Positions 34,307-43,997 of a stretch of 64,000 nucleotides of DNA are shown piece by piece (within the stretch, counting starts at the first letter, position 1; each line of letters opens with the position of its first letter). A model generated the notes under the pieces. That model did not search any database and had not been told where the DNA came from. It worked only from the letters and a program-made list of their open reading frames with translations. This DNA is from JAVKFY01 sp040223615. Lineage in GTDB: Bacteria; Pseudomonadota; Alphaproteobacteria; GCA-2731375. The stretch covers positions 91,238 to 155,237 of the forward strand of contig JAVKFY010000046.1 of assembly GCA_040223615.1 (NCBI GenBank), given 5' to 3'. A program made the position numbers and the translations under genes.

Positions 34307-36169
34307 ATGCGCATCCTGCTATGGGCCGGCATCGCGGTCGTGGCGCTCGTCATTGTCGCCGCCGGCACCGCCTATGTCCTGGTCCAGCGCGGTGCCCTGA
34401 TCGGCCCGGCCGAGAATGCATTGAGCGCGGCGCTTGGCCGCGACGTGACCATCGGCGGCCTGGACGTCGACATTGGGCGGGTCATCGACGTCCGCGTGCG
34501 CGCCTTGCGCATCGCCAACCCGGATTGGGCCGAGGCGGCCGATGCCGCGCGCTTCGACGACATCGCGCTGTCGGTCCGGGCCTGGCCGCTGCTGCGCGGT
34601 GACGTCCAGATCCCCGACGCGCACGCCAGCGGCGGCCAGGTCGAGGTCGAGATCGCCGCGGATGGCCGATTGAACTGGGCCAGCGCGGAGACCGCCGGCG
34701 ACGTGGTGGCGCCCGAAGAGCGCGCCGAATTCCCCGCCATCGCCAACCTCGAACTCGCCAAGACCAAGCTACATGTCGTCGACCGCCAGCGCGGCCTCAC
34801 CGTCGATGCCGACATCTCGGCGGCGGTCACGCCTGAGAACCCGGAGATCACCGCCGACGCCAGCGGCACGATGAACGGCAAGCCGCTGAAGCTCACTTTC
34901 GTCGGCGGCGCGCCTCGAACCCTGCGCGATGCCGACGTGCCCTATCCGGTCGACCTGACGATCACGCACGGCGCCACCGAAGCCAAGGTGGCCGGCACGG
35001 TCGACGAGCCCTTCGATACCGCCGATTTCGCCATCGAGCTGACCTTGAGCGGCCCGTCGCTGGCCGACATCCTGCCCGAACTCGACCTGCCGCTGCCGCC
35101 GACGCCGCCCTATCGACTGGCCGGCGCGCTCAGCCGCGCGGGCGACATCTGGCAGTTCCGAAACTTCGACGGCGTCGTCGGCGACAGCGACCTGGCCGGC
35201 ACCGTCGCTGTCGATCTGTCCGGCGACAAGCCGCGCATCGAAGGCGCACTGACCTCGCGGCAGCTCGATTTCGACGACCTCGCCGGGTTCATCGGCGCCG
35301 CCCCGGATTCCGACAAGGCCGCCGAACCCGAGGCCCGCGACGGGGTGTTCCCGGACGTGCCGCTGGATGACGAGCGGCTGCACACCGCGAACCTGAAAGT
35401 GACGCTCACGGCCGCGCAGGTGATCGCGCCGAACCTGCCGATCGATGCGCTATCCGGCACCTTCGATCTTGCCGACGGTCGCCTCCTGGTCCGGCCACTG
35501 GAGCTGACGACGCGCAACGGCGGCAGGATCGCCGGCGAGATCGCGCTCAACGCCCGCCAAGACGTGCCGTCGGCCGACATCGACATGACCCTGGCGAATG
35601 TCGACCTGCGGCCGTTCTTCGAGAACACGCCGTTCATCCAGGAGATGGGCGGCAGCTTCTCCGGCCGGATCTACCTGATCGGTGTCGGCGACAGCCTGGC
35701 CGCGATGATGGCGGTCGCCAACGGCGGCGCGTCGCTCGGCATGCGCGACGGCCGCATCAGCGCGCTGCTGGTCGAGGCCGCCGGGCTCGACGTCGCCGAG
35801 GCCCTGCTCGTGGCGGTGACCGAGGACTCGCCGCTGCCGGTGCGCTGCGCGCGCGCCGACCTGGACGTGGAAGACGGCGTGATACAGCTTCGCCAGGTGG
35901 TGGTCGACACCAGCGACTCGACCCTGATCGCGCAGGGCAGCGCCAACCTCGCCAGCGAGACCCTGGATGTTCAGGTCGAGGCCCGCGCCAAGGACTTCAG
36001 CCTGCTCGACGTCGCCGCGCCGGTCCGGGTCAGCGGCGCATGGCGGGACCCGACGATCAGTATCGGCGGCCTCGACCCGCTGCCGTTCCTGGAGATGGGC
36101 GACCAGGAGGACGTGAATTGCGACGCGCTGCTGGCCGACGTCGCCGAGCGGGCGCCGAAGACGCGCTGA
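34307..36169 (+). CDS. AsmA-family protein
   Basis: A 620-residue protein with one N-terminal membrane anchor (residues 1-25) and a long periplasmic beta-rich region. The pattern right after the anchor, ALGRDVTIGGLDVDIGRVI followed by VRVRALRIANPDWAEA, is typical of AsmA (DUF748-like) proteins. The C-terminal AsmA_2-like part has GSFSGRIYLIGVGDSLA and ARADLDVEDGVIQL. These proteins are thought to move phospholipids to the outer membrane. It follows the SeqA-like gene after 69 nt. Confidence 0.8.
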   Translation: MRILLWAGIAVVALVIVAAGTAYVLVQRGALIGPAENALSAALGRDVTIGGLDVDIGRVIDVRVRALRIANPDWAEAADAARFDDIALSVRAWPLLRGDVQIPDAHASGGQVEVEIAADGRLNWASAETAGDVVAPEERAEFPAIANLELAKTKLHVVDRQRGLTVDADISAAVTPENPEITADASGTMNGKPLKLTFVGGAPRTLRDADVPYPVDLTITHGATEAKVAGTVDEPFDTADFAIELTLSGPSLADILPELDLPLPPTPPYRLAGALSRAGDIWQFRNFDGVVGDSDLAGTVAVDLSGDKPRIEGALTSRQLDFDDLAGFIGAAPDSDKAAEPEARDGVFPDVPLDDERLHTANLKVTLTAAQVIAPNLPIDALSGTFDLADGRLLVRPLELTTRNGGRIAGEIALNARQDVPSADIDMTLANVDLRPFFENTPFIQEMGGSFSGRIYLIGVGDSLAAMMAVANGGASLGMRDGRISALLVEAAGLDVAEALLVAVTEDSPLPVRCARADLDVEDGVIQLRQVVVDTSDSTLIAQGSANLASETLDVQVEARAKDFSLLDVAAPVRVSGAWRDPTISIGGLDPLPFLEMGDQEDVNCDALLADVAERAPKTR

Positions 36170-36176
36170 AGCCGGT

Positions 36177-37073
36177 CTACTCCGCCGCCTCGACGATCAC
36201 GCCTTCCTGCTCCAGCGTGTTGGCGACGTCCTCCACGGTGGCGCGTTGCGCGTCGCGCGCCCAGCGCTGGTCGTCGAACGGCTTGCCGCGGTGCATGGTG
36301 CAGCGGTTGTCCCACATCACCAGGTCGTTGACCCGCCAGCGATGCGTGTAGACGAACTGCCGCTGGGTGGCGAAGTCGGTAAGCTCCTGCAGCAGCGCCG
36401 TGGCCTCGTCGTCCGCCATGCCGACGATGCGGCCGGCGTGCGCGGCCAGGTACAGGCCGCGCCGGCCGGAGCCGGGATGGGTGCGAACCATCACCTGGCG
36501 CACCACCGGAAGCTGCGCGTTCTCGCTCTCGGCCATCTCGAAGCCGAGCTTGGCGCGCGAGAAGGCGATGGCGTGTTCGGCGATCAGGCCGTCGACCCGG
36601 GTCTTCATGTCGTCGGGCAGCGCGTCCCAGGCCGCGCGCATGTCGGCGAACTCGGTCTGGCCGCCGACCGGCGGGATCGCGCGCTGGTAAAGCAGCGAGG
36701 CCATCGCCGGCACGTGCTTGAAGGCGCTGTCGGTGTGCCACAGCCGGTTGCCGAGCTGGAACTGCCGCAGGCGGTCGTCCAGCCCCTGGATCTTGCCGTC
36801 GTGCGTGAGGTTGGACACGTCGGCGATCTCGACCGGCACGCGTGGCGTGGTGCCCTCCATCTGCACGATCATCGATTTGTCGATATTCCCGAAGCGCTTG
36901 GCGAAGGCGACGTGCGCCTCCTGGCTTAATGCCTGGTCCGGAAACACCAGCACCGAGTAGCGGTTGAACGCGTCCTCGATGATCGTGAAGTCGTCGTCCG
37001 ACAGCCTGCCCAGGTCGACATCGCCGATCTCGGCCGCGAAAGCATCGGTGACGGGCCATACGGTTGCGGTCAT
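36177..37073 (-). CDS. TauD/TfdA-family Fe(II)/2-oxoglutarate dioxygenase
   Basis: A 298-residue dioxygenase, closer to TfdA (2,4-D dioxygenase) than to TauD. His113 and Asp115 (LWHTDSAFKH) are two iron ligands, the third histidine is in NRCTMHRGKPF, and the arginine for 2-oxoglutarate lies in RDAQRATVED. It is a different subtype from the one at 27886. Its stop converges with the AsmA gene by 7 nt. The start was set at ATG 37073; longer in-frame versions upstream are not TauD-like. Confidence 0.85.
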   Translation of the reverse strand: MTATVWPVTDAFAAEIGDVDLGRLSDDDFTIIEDAFNRYSVLVFPDQALSQEAHVAFAKRFGNIDKSMIVQMEGTTPRVPVEIADVSNLTHDGKIQGLDDRLRQFQLGNRLWHTDSAFKHVPAMASLLYQRAIPPVGGQTEFADMRAAWDALPDDMKTRVDGLIAEHAIAFSRAKLGFEMAESENAQLPVVRQVMVRTHPGSGRRGLYLAAHAGRIVGMADDEATALLQELTDFATQRQFVYTHRWRVNDLVMWDNRCTMHRGKPFDDQRWARDAQRATVEDVANTLEQEGVIVEAAE

Positions 37074-37181
37074 GGCGCGGAACTCCTCCGTTTCGACGTG
37101 CCCGCATTCTAGCGCAAATCCGCCCCCGTGGCACCGCCCGCCGGCTCGACCCAGCCATGCGCCGCCGGCTAGGCTCGGCCG

Positions 37182-38456
37182 ATGGCAGGGAGCACATCGA
37201 ACAGCCGCGAGGTGGCGATCGTCGGCGGCGGCATCGCCGGCCTGGCTTTCGCCCTGACGCTGCACGAGCGCGGCATTCCCTGCACCGTATACGAACGTTC
37301 CGCCGAGATCGGCGCGCTCGGCGTCGGCATCAACGTGCTGCCGCACGCCTCCGCCATCCTCGAACGGCTCGGCCTGTCTGAGGCGCTCGCCGGCGTCGCG
37401 GTGCTGGCCACCGACAGCGCCTTCTTCAACCGCTTCGGCCAGCTGATCTACACCGAGCCGCTGGGCCAGGCCGCCGGCTATGCCGCGCCGCAGATATCGA
37501 TCCACCGGGGCGACCTTCAGGCCGTGCTGCTCGACGCCGTCGCCGCGCGCATCGGCCAAGACCGGGTGGTGACCGATGCCGCCTGTCGCGGCGTCGCGCC
37601 GGACGCCGACGGCGTCATGTTGCACCTGGTACGCGAGTCGACCGGCGACGCGCTGCCGCCCGTCCGCGCCGCCATCGCTGTGGCCTGCGACGGCATTCAT
37701 TCGGTGGTCCGCAAGCAGCTTCACCCCGACGAAGGCGCCCCGAACTACACCGGCTACAACATGTGGCGCGGCGTTACCCGGCACCGGCCGATCCTCAACG
37801 GCGCCACCATGATCCGCGCCGGCTGGTTGAAGACCGGCAAGATGGTGATCTATCCGATCCGCCCGGCCGACGCCGATGGCCGCCAGCTGGTCAACTGGGT
37901 GGCGGAGATCGAGACGCCGCGACCGCCGTCGGATCGCGACTGGACCCGCGACGGAAGGCTCGACGATTTCCTGCCCGCCTTCGCCGACTGGCACTTCGAT
38001 TGGCTCGACGTGCGGGCGCTGATCCGCGACGCCGAGGTGGTGCTGGAATTTCCCATGGTCGACCAGGACCCGCTACCGTGGTGGACCGCCGGCCGGGTAA
38101 CCCTGATGGGCGACGCGGCCCACCCGATGGTGCCGCGCGGCTCCAACGGCGCCGGCCAGGCAATCCTGGACGCCGACTGCCTGGCCGGCTTGCTGGCCGC
38201 GCACGACGACTGGCCGGCGGCGCTGAAAGCCTTCGAGGACGAGCGCCTGGCGGCGACCTCCAGGATCGTGCTGACCAACCGGGTGGCACCGCCGGACGTC
38301 ATCCTGAAGGAAATCTACGAGCGTACCGGCGACGCGCCGTTCGCGAATATCGACGACGTGATCAGCCGCGACGAACTCGTTGAACTGCAGAACGCCTACA
38401 AGCGCATCGCCGGCTACGACCTGGAAACCCTGCGTCAGCGGGCGGTGCAGGGTTAG
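37182..38456 (+). CDS. FAD-dependent monooxygenase (salicylate hydroxylase-like)
   Basis: A 424-residue flavoprotein. The ADP-binding motif VAIVGGGIAGLAFAL is at residues 8-22, and the second FAD motif is LMGDAAHPMVPRGSNGAG. The RGD-like middle part and length fit group A monooxygenases that hydroxylate aromatic acids with NAD(P)H. It is divergent from the TfdA-like gene. The substrate is unknown. Confidence 0.83.
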   Translation: MAGSTSNSREVAIVGGGIAGLAFALTLHERGIPCTVYERSAEIGALGVGINVLPHASAILERLGLSEALAGVAVLATDSAFFNRFGQLIYTEPLGQAAGYAAPQISIHRGDLQAVLLDAVAARIGQDRVVTDAACRGVAPDADGVMLHLVRESTGDALPPVRAAIAVACDGIHSVVRKQLHPDEGAPNYTGYNMWRGVTRHRPILNGATMIRAGWLKTGKMVIYPIRPADADGRQLVNWVAEIETPRPPSDRDWTRDGRLDDFLPAFADWHFDWLDVRALIRDAEVVLEFPMVDQDPLPWWTAGRVTLMGDAAHPMVPRGSNGAGQAILDADCLAGLLAAHDDWPAALKAFEDERLAATSRIVLTNRVAPPDVILKEIYERTGDAPFANIDDVISRDELVELQNAYKRIAGYDLETLRQRAVQG

Positions 38457-38612
38457 GCGGCAAGTTCGCCGAGCGCCGCCGGGTGCATGCAGGGAGTCGG
38501 GCGCCGCTCGTCGGCCCAATTGCCATAGCGGTAACGATGCGCGGCTTGGCCGTGTCAATGATGACCCGGGCGACGACGGAGCGCACCCGGAGCGTGCCGA
38601 AAGCCCGTTAGA

Positions 38613-40259
38613 ATGGCCGGCAAAGAGGCGCGGGAGGGCCGGGTGCCGGCAAGCGATCAGACTACCTATGACTTCATCGTCGTCGGCGCCGGGTCGGCCG
38701 GGGCGGTGGTGGCCAACCGGCTGTCGGCCGACCCGCGCCACAAGGTCCTGCTGCTCGAAGCCGGGCCGACGAACCATCCCTGGACCCGGGTGCCGATCGG
38801 TTTCGCCCGGCTTGTCGCCAACCCGAAGGTGAACTGGCTGTACAGCGCGGAGCCGGAGGACGCCACCAATGGCCGCCGCCTGCCGGTGCCGCGCGGTCGC
38901 CTGCTCGGCGGTTCCAGCGCCATCAACGGGCTGGCCTTCGTGCGCGGCCAGCGCCAGGACTACGACACCTGGGCGCAGATGGGCAACCGCGGCTGGAGCT
39001 ATGCCGACGTGCTGCCGCTGTTCAAGCGCATGGAGCGCTACGAAGCCGACGGCGACGACGAATTCCGCGGCCGCGACGGTCCGCTGCGGATCACCAACCC
39101 GTCGCACGCCGACCCGGTCTTCGCCACGGTGATCGCCGCCGCCGGCCAGGTCGGCATCCCGCACAACCCCGACTACAACGGCGCCGACCAGTTCGGTATC
39201 GCCATGAGCCAGGCCAGCATCGCCGGCGGCCGGCGCCAGAGCACCTCGCAATGCTACCTGGCGCCGGCGCGCAACCGTCCGAACCTGCACATCGAGACCG
39301 GCGCGCTGGCCGAGCAACTGGTCCTGGACGGCAAGCGCTGCGTGGGCGTGCGCTATGCCGTCGACGGCCAGCCGCGCCTGGCCCGTGCCAGCCGCGAGGT
39401 GGTGGTCAGCGGCGGCTCGATCAACTCGCCGCAGCTCCTGGAGCTCTCCGGCATCGGCCAGCCCGAGCGATTGCAGGGGCTCGGCATCGAGGTGCGCCAC
39501 GCCCTGCCCGGCGTCGGCGAGAACCTGCGCGACCATTTCGCGCCGCGCACGCGCTGGGCCGTCGGCAAGCGCGGCATCACCTACAACGACCGCGGCCGCG
39601 GCCTCGGCCTGGCGCAGCAGGCGCTGCGCTACGCGCTCACCGGCAAGGGCATGCTGGCCACCGTCGGCGCGCCGATGCGCGCCTTCGTCAAGAGCCGCGA
39701 CGACCTGGAGGCGCCCGACCTGCTGCTCGGCTGGGTGCCGATGCTGACCGAGCCGGGCGCGAACGGTCCGGTGATCTCGAAGAATTCGGGCGTGACCTGC
39801 TACGCCCACGTGATGCGGCCGGAGAGCAAGGGCCACATCCACATCACCTCGGCCGACCCGCACCAGCCGCCGTCGATCAGTTTCAACTTCCTGTCGGTGC
39901 CGAGCGACGAAGAGCTGACGGTGCGCGCGGTGCGAATCGCGCAATCGATCATGACCGCGCCGGCGCTGGCGCCGCTGCAGATCACCGAGATCGGCCCCGG
40001 CCCCGAGCGCACGACCGACGAACAGGTCCTGGCGTGGATACGCGCCACGGCGGAGACCACCTATCACCCCGTCGGCACCTGCAAGATGGGCAATGACCCG
40101 ATGGCCGTGGTCGACGCGCGGCTGCGGGTCCACGGCATCGCCGGCCTGCGCGTCGCCGATGCCTCGATCATGCCGACGTTGATCTCGGGCAACACCAACG
40201 CGCCGTCGATCATGATCGGCGAGAAGGCCTCCGACCTGCTGCTCGCCGACGCCGGCTGA
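38613..40259 (+). CDS. GMC-family oxidoreductase (choline dehydrogenase-like)
   Basis: A 548-residue flavoprotein. FIVVGAGSAGAVVANRLS (near residue 20) binds FAD, the signature GRLLGGSSAINGLAFVRG follows, and the C-terminal TTYHPVGTCKMG contains the catalytic histidine. It oxidises an alcohol to an aldehyde. ATG 38613 is used; GTG 38643 would remove ten residues before the conserved region and is possible. It is separated from the monooxygenase by 156 bp without features. Confidence 0.85.
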   Translation: MAGKEAREGRVPASDQTTYDFIVVGAGSAGAVVANRLSADPRHKVLLLEAGPTNHPWTRVPIGFARLVANPKVNWLYSAEPEDATNGRRLPVPRGRLLGGSSAINGLAFVRGQRQDYDTWAQMGNRGWSYADVLPLFKRMERYEADGDDEFRGRDGPLRITNPSHADPVFATVIAAAGQVGIPHNPDYNGADQFGIAMSQASIAGGRRQSTSQCYLAPARNRPNLHIETGALAEQLVLDGKRCVGVRYAVDGQPRLARASREVVVSGGSINSPQLLELSGIGQPERLQGLGIEVRHALPGVGENLRDHFAPRTRWAVGKRGITYNDRGRGLGLAQQALRYALTGKGMLATVGAPMRAFVKSRDDLEAPDLLLGWVPMLTEPGANGPVISKNSGVTCYAHVMRPESKGHIHITSADPHQPPSISFNFLSVPSDEELTVRAVRIAQSIMTAPALAPLQITEIGPGPERTTDEQVLAWIRATAETTYHPVGTCKMGNDPMAVVDARLRVHGIAGLRVADASIMPTLISGNTNAPSIMIGEKASDLLLADAG

Positions 40260-40330
40260 ACCGGTTCGCGTGGCGATTGCCTTCTCAAGCCAAGCGGTGT
40301 GCGATATACGGGCGCCACAAAGGATTCGGG

Positions 40331-40765
40331 ATGGCCTCCAGACAGCAGATCGCACACGAGCGGCTGGATCACGGCGCGCCGGTCAAGGGCAGCAGCGACC
40401 GCGGCTTCGGCATCGTTTTCGCCGTCGTGTTCGCGCTGATCGGCTGCCTGCCGCTGCTCGGCGGCACGACGCCGCATTGGTGGGCGTTGGTCGTGGCGGC
40501 GGTATTTCTGGCGCTGGCGCTGGCGCTGCCCGCCGTGCTGGCGCCGCTGAACCGGCTGTGGATGAAGTTCGGGCTGCTGCTGCACCGCATCGTCAGCCCG
40601 CTGATCATGGGCCTGCTGTTCTATGGCGTGGTCACGCCGATCGGCATGCTGATGCGGGCGACCGGCAAGGACCCGATGCAGCGCCGGCGCGAGCCCGAGG
40701 CGGAGAGCTACTGGATCGTGCGCGAGCCCGGTCCGGCACCGGACTCCATGAAGCACCAATTCTGA
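40331..40765 (+). CDS. SxtJ-family membrane protein
   Basis: A 144-residue protein with three hydrophobic helices. The middle pattern LNRLWMKFGLLLHRIVSPLI, followed by a VVTPIGMLMRATGKDP segment and ESYWIVREPGPAPDSMKHQF at the end, is characteristic of the SxtJ family, named from the saxitoxin cluster but widely found beside carbamoyltransferases. The function is unknown. It begins a three-gene unit with the SxtK-like gene and the carbamoyltransferase. Confidence 0.82.
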   Translation: MASRQQIAHERLDHGAPVKGSSDRGFGIVFAVVFALIGCLPLLGGTTPHWWALVVAAVFLALALALPAVLAPLNRLWMKFGLLLHRIVSPLIMGLLFYGVVTPIGMLMRATGKDPMQRRREPEAESYWIVREPGPAPDSMKHQF

Positions 40766-40782
40766 GCGACGAGGTAACGCGT

Positions 40783-40932
40783 TTGAGCTTCTTGCAGGAA
40801 CTCTGGCTGTTCATGCGGGTCAGGAAGAAGTTCTGGCTGATGCCGGTGATGGTCATGCTGCTGCTGTTCGGCGGCCTGATCGTGCTGACTCAGGGCTCCG
40901 CCATCGCGCCGTTCATCTACACGATCTTCTAG
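40783..40932 (+). CDS. DUF5989/SxtK-like small membrane protein
   Basis: A 49-residue protein starting at TTG 40783, with GAGG about 10 nt upstream. The pattern is ELWLFMRVRKKFWLMPVMV followed by a single membrane helix (MLLLFGGLIVLTQGS) and a hydrophobic tail (IAPFIYTIF). Proteins of this kind (DUF5989, SxtK-like) occur next to SxtJ and carbamoyltransferase genes. It ends 6 nt before the carbamoyltransferase start. Confidence 0.75.
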   Translation: MSFLQELWLFMRVRKKFWLMPVMVMLLLFGGLIVLTQGSAIAPFIYTIF

Positions 40933-40938
40933 ACCATC

Positions 40939-42777
40939 GTGCGCATCCTCGGGATTTCCGCCTTCTACCACGACTCGGCGGCCGCGCTGGTCGCCGACGG
41001 CGCCATCGTCGCGGCGGCCCAGGAGGAGCGCTTCAACCGCCAGAAGCACTTCGCCGGCTTTCCCGTCGAGGCGGTGAAATACTGCCTCGACGAGGCCGGC
41101 TGCACGCTCGACGAGATCGACCACATCGCCTTCTACGACAAGCCGTTCCTGAAATTCGAGCGGCTGCTGGAGACCTACCTGTCCTTCGCGCCGCGCGGCT
41201 ATCGCTCCTTCGCCATGGCGATCCCGGTGTGGATCAAGGAGAAGCTGTTCCAGAAGAGCCTGCTGGTGAAGGAGCTGCAGCCGCTGGCCATCAACGGCGC
41301 CGACATCGAGGCCAAGCTGCTGTTCGCCGAGCACCACCAGAGCCACGCCGCCAGCGCCTTCTACCCCTCGCCGTTCCAGGACGCCGCCGTGCTGACCATG
41401 GACGGCGTCGGCGAATGGGCCACCACGTCGCTCAGCGTCGGCAGCGGCAACAAGCTGGAAATGCTGCGCGAGATCCACTTCCCGCACTCGCTCGGCCTGC
41501 TCTACTCGGCCTTCACCTACTACACCGGCTTCAAGGTGAACTCCGGCGAGTACAAGGTGATGGGCCTGGCACCCTATGGCGAGCCGCGCTTCGCCGACCT
41601 GATCATGGACCAGCTGATCGACGTGAAGCCGGACGGCAGCTTCCGGCTCGACCTCGACTATTTCGACTACGCCACCGGCCTGACCATGACCAACAAGCGC
41701 TTCGACGCGCTGTTCGGCGCCCCGCCGCGCGGCGCCGAGGAGCGCCTGGAGCAGCGCCACATGGACCTGGCCGCGTCGGTCCAGAAGGTCACCGAGGAGG
41801 TGGTGCTGCGGCTCGGCCGGTCTCTGGCCAAGGAGACCGGGCAGAAGAACCTGTGCCTGGCCGGCGGCGTGGCGCTGAACTGCGTCGCCAATGGCGAATT
41901 GCTGCGCGACGGCAGCTTCGAGAACATCTGGGTGCAGCCGGCGGCCGGCGACGCCGGTGGCGCGCTCGGCGCAGCGCAGACCGCCTATTACTGGCACCAT
42001 GGCCTGCCGCGCGAACTCGGCAACGCGCGCGATGGCATGGCCGGCAGCTATCTCGGGCCGGCCTTCGACGACGACGAGATCGAGCGCCGGCTTATCGCCG
42101 AGGGCGGGCGCGTGCTGCGCCTCGACGCGGCGGAGATGGTCGAGCGCGTGGCCCAGGCGCTGGCCGACGGCCAGGCCGTCGGCTGGTTCCAGGGCCGCAT
42201 GGAGTTCGGTCCGCGCGCGCTCGGCGGCCGCTCGATCCTGGGCGACCCGCGCTCGCCGACCATGCAGAAGACGCTCAATCTCAAGGTGAAGTACCGCGAG
42301 AGCTTCCGTCCCTTCGCGCCCTCGGTGCTGGCCGAGGACGTGGCGGACTGGTTCGAGATCGACCGCGAGAGCCCCTACATGCTGCTGGTCGCGCCGGTCA
42401 GCGAGAGCCGCCAGCGGGCGATGACCGACGACGAGCAGCAACTTTTCGGCATCGACAAGCTGAATGTGCCGCGTTCGGAGATCCCGGCGGTCACCCACGT
42501 CGACTATTCCGCGCGCATCCAGACCGTGCACAAGGACACCAACCCGCGCTATCACGCGCTGATCAGCCGGTTCAAGGAACTGACCGGCTGCCCGGTGGTG
42601 GTGAACACCTCGTTCAACGTGCGCGGTGAGCCGATCGTCGGCAGCCCGGAAGACGCCTTCCGCTGCTTCATGGGCACCGAGCTCGACGTCCTCGCGGTCG
42701 GCAACTGCCTGCTGCTGAAGCCGGACCAGGACCCGGCCCTGAAGCGCGACTACAAGGACGCCTTCGAGCTGGACTGA
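40939..42777 (+). CDS. NodU/TobZ-family carbamoyltransferase
   Basis: A 612-residue enzyme starting with GTG 40939. The Kae1-like N-terminal part has ISAFYHDSAAALV, AQEERFNRQKHFAGFP and the metal-site EHHQSHAASAF. The C-terminal YrdC-like part has FGPRALGGRSIL and VNTSFNVRGEP. It transfers a carbamoyl group from carbamoyl phosphate to a hydroxyl or amine through a carbamoyl-adenylate. The substrate is unknown. It is the third gene of the SxtJ/SxtK-like cassette. Confidence 0.9.
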   Translation: MRILGISAFYHDSAAALVADGAIVAAAQEERFNRQKHFAGFPVEAVKYCLDEAGCTLDEIDHIAFYDKPFLKFERLLETYLSFAPRGYRSFAMAIPVWIKEKLFQKSLLVKELQPLAINGADIEAKLLFAEHHQSHAASAFYPSPFQDAAVLTMDGVGEWATTSLSVGSGNKLEMLREIHFPHSLGLLYSAFTYYTGFKVNSGEYKVMGLAPYGEPRFADLIMDQLIDVKPDGSFRLDLDYFDYATGLTMTNKRFDALFGAPPRGAEERLEQRHMDLAASVQKVTEEVVLRLGRSLAKETGQKNLCLAGGVALNCVANGELLRDGSFENIWVQPAAGDAGGALGAAQTAYYWHHGLPRELGNARDGMAGSYLGPAFDDDEIERRLIAEGGRVLRLDAAEMVERVAQALADGQAVGWFQGRMEFGPRALGGRSILGDPRSPTMQKTLNLKVKYRESFRPFAPSVLAEDVADWFEIDRESPYMLLVAPVSESRQRAMTDDEQQLFGIDKLNVPRSEIPAVTHVDYSARIQTVHKDTNPRYHALISRFKELTGCPVVVNTSFNVRGEPIVGSPEDAFRCFMGTELDVLAVGNCLLLKPDQDPALKRDYKDAFELD

Positions 42778-42790
42778 TCGAAGCCGGCCG

Positions 42791-43915
42791 TTATTCCACC
42801 GGCGGCAGGTTGAACAGGTCGATGACGTTGCCGCGCAGGATGTCGTGGCGCTGCTGCGCGGTCAGGCTACCGGCGTGCTCGGCCAGCAGTTCCTGCGATT
42901 TCGGCCAGGTGGAATCGGAGTGCGGGAAGTCGTTGGCCCACAGCAGCCGCTTGTGGTTCATCAGGTCGATGGTCTTGAACGCGACCCAGTCGTCCTGGAA
43001 CGTCGCCCAGACATTCTGCTTGATGTAGTCGCTCGGCAGCTTGTTCAGGCCGGGGACCATGCCGTCGTCGGCGAAGGTGCTGGCAGCGTGGTCCATGCGA
43101 TACATGTAGTGCGGCAGCCAGCCGGCATCGGCCTCCGCGCAGACCAGCTTCAGCTTCGGATGGCGCTCGAACACGCCGCCCAGCGTGAACAGGCCGACGA
43201 TGTCCTGGATCGCCCGGATGATGCCCATGAAGGCGTTCAGGTGGTGGCCGCGCTCGGCCTTGAACGCCATCTCCATGGTGCCGCGCTTTGCGGTCAGGAT
43301 GTGGAAGCAGAGCGGCATGTCGAGGTCGACCGCGCACTCCCACAGGGCGTCGTAGTCCGGGTGGTCGTAGTCCTCGTGGACCGGATCGCCGGCCATCATC
43401 ATGCCGACGAAGCCCTTCTCCTTGGCACGCCGGAAATCGTCGATCGCCGCGTCGACCGAAGTGACCGAGGTCTGCGCCAAGCCGAACAGGCGCCCCGGCA
43501 GGCCGCCGCAGAAACTCTCCAGCCAGCGGTTGTAGGCCTTCATGCAGGCGTCGCGGTAGGCCATGTCGGGATGCGCGTAAAGCACCATGCCGAGCGAGGC
43601 GTAGATGATCTCCGCCGCGATGCCGTCGCGGTCCATGTCGGCGGCGCGCGCCTTGGGATCGTAGGCGCCGGGCCGCACGTCGGCGAAGGTCTTGCTGCGT
43701 ACGGTCTGTTGCCGCTCCGACGGCGTCATGCCGGCACCGTCGATGAAGGCCAGCGGCACCGAGCGTTTCATGCCCTCGATCACGTAGCGGTCGCGACCGT
43801 CGTGATGCTCGATGCGCGGCGCGATGTCGCGGTATTTCGGGTCGATGAAGTCGACGTAGCAGTTCGGCGGCTCGACGATATGGGAGTCGGCGGAAATCGC
43901 GCGTTGGGTCTGCAT
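42791..43915 (-). CDS. Amidohydrolase 2 family protein (ACMSD-like)
   Basis: A 374-residue TIM-barrel metal enzyme. The start SADSHIVEPPNCY holds the DxH ligand pair, FHILTAKRG and CAEADAGWLPHYM supply later ligand positions, and ANDFPHSDSTWP holds the conserved aspartate. Such enzymes decarboxylate or hydrolyse cyclic intermediates of aromatic degradation. The start at ATG 43915 removes ten residues of a longer frame that are not family-like. It is convergent with the carbamoyltransferase gene. Confidence 0.82.
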   Translation of the reverse strand: MQTQRAISADSHIVEPPNCYVDFIDPKYRDIAPRIEHHDGRDRYVIEGMKRSVPLAFIDGAGMTPSERQQTVRSKTFADVRPGAYDPKARAADMDRDGIAAEIIYASLGMVLYAHPDMAYRDACMKAYNRWLESFCGGLPGRLFGLAQTSVTSVDAAIDDFRRAKEKGFVGMMMAGDPVHEDYDHPDYDALWECAVDLDMPLCFHILTAKRGTMEMAFKAERGHHLNAFMGIIRAIQDIVGLFTLGGVFERHPKLKLVCAEADAGWLPHYMYRMDHAASTFADDGMVPGLNKLPSDYIKQNVWATFQDDWVAFKTIDLMNHKRLLWANDFPHSDSTWPKSQELLAEHAGSLTAQQRHDILRGNVIDLFNLPPVE

Positions 43916-43997
43916 GGTGTGTCCTCGTTCGCCGGCCGGAGTCACCCGCCCAGTTCGTATGCTAGCTTATCATGATCTCGCGCCATGGCGGCCAGCG

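Noticed and set aside
38073..40355. A 760-codon open frame antisense to the GMC oxidoreductase
   Set aside because: The sense-strand GMC frame has all family motifs; the antisense frame is a composition artefact.
40331..42777. A saxitoxin biosynthesis cluster
   Set aside because: Only the SxtJ-, SxtK- and SxtI-like genes are present. No polyketide, amidinotransferase or other sxt-type gene lies nearby.
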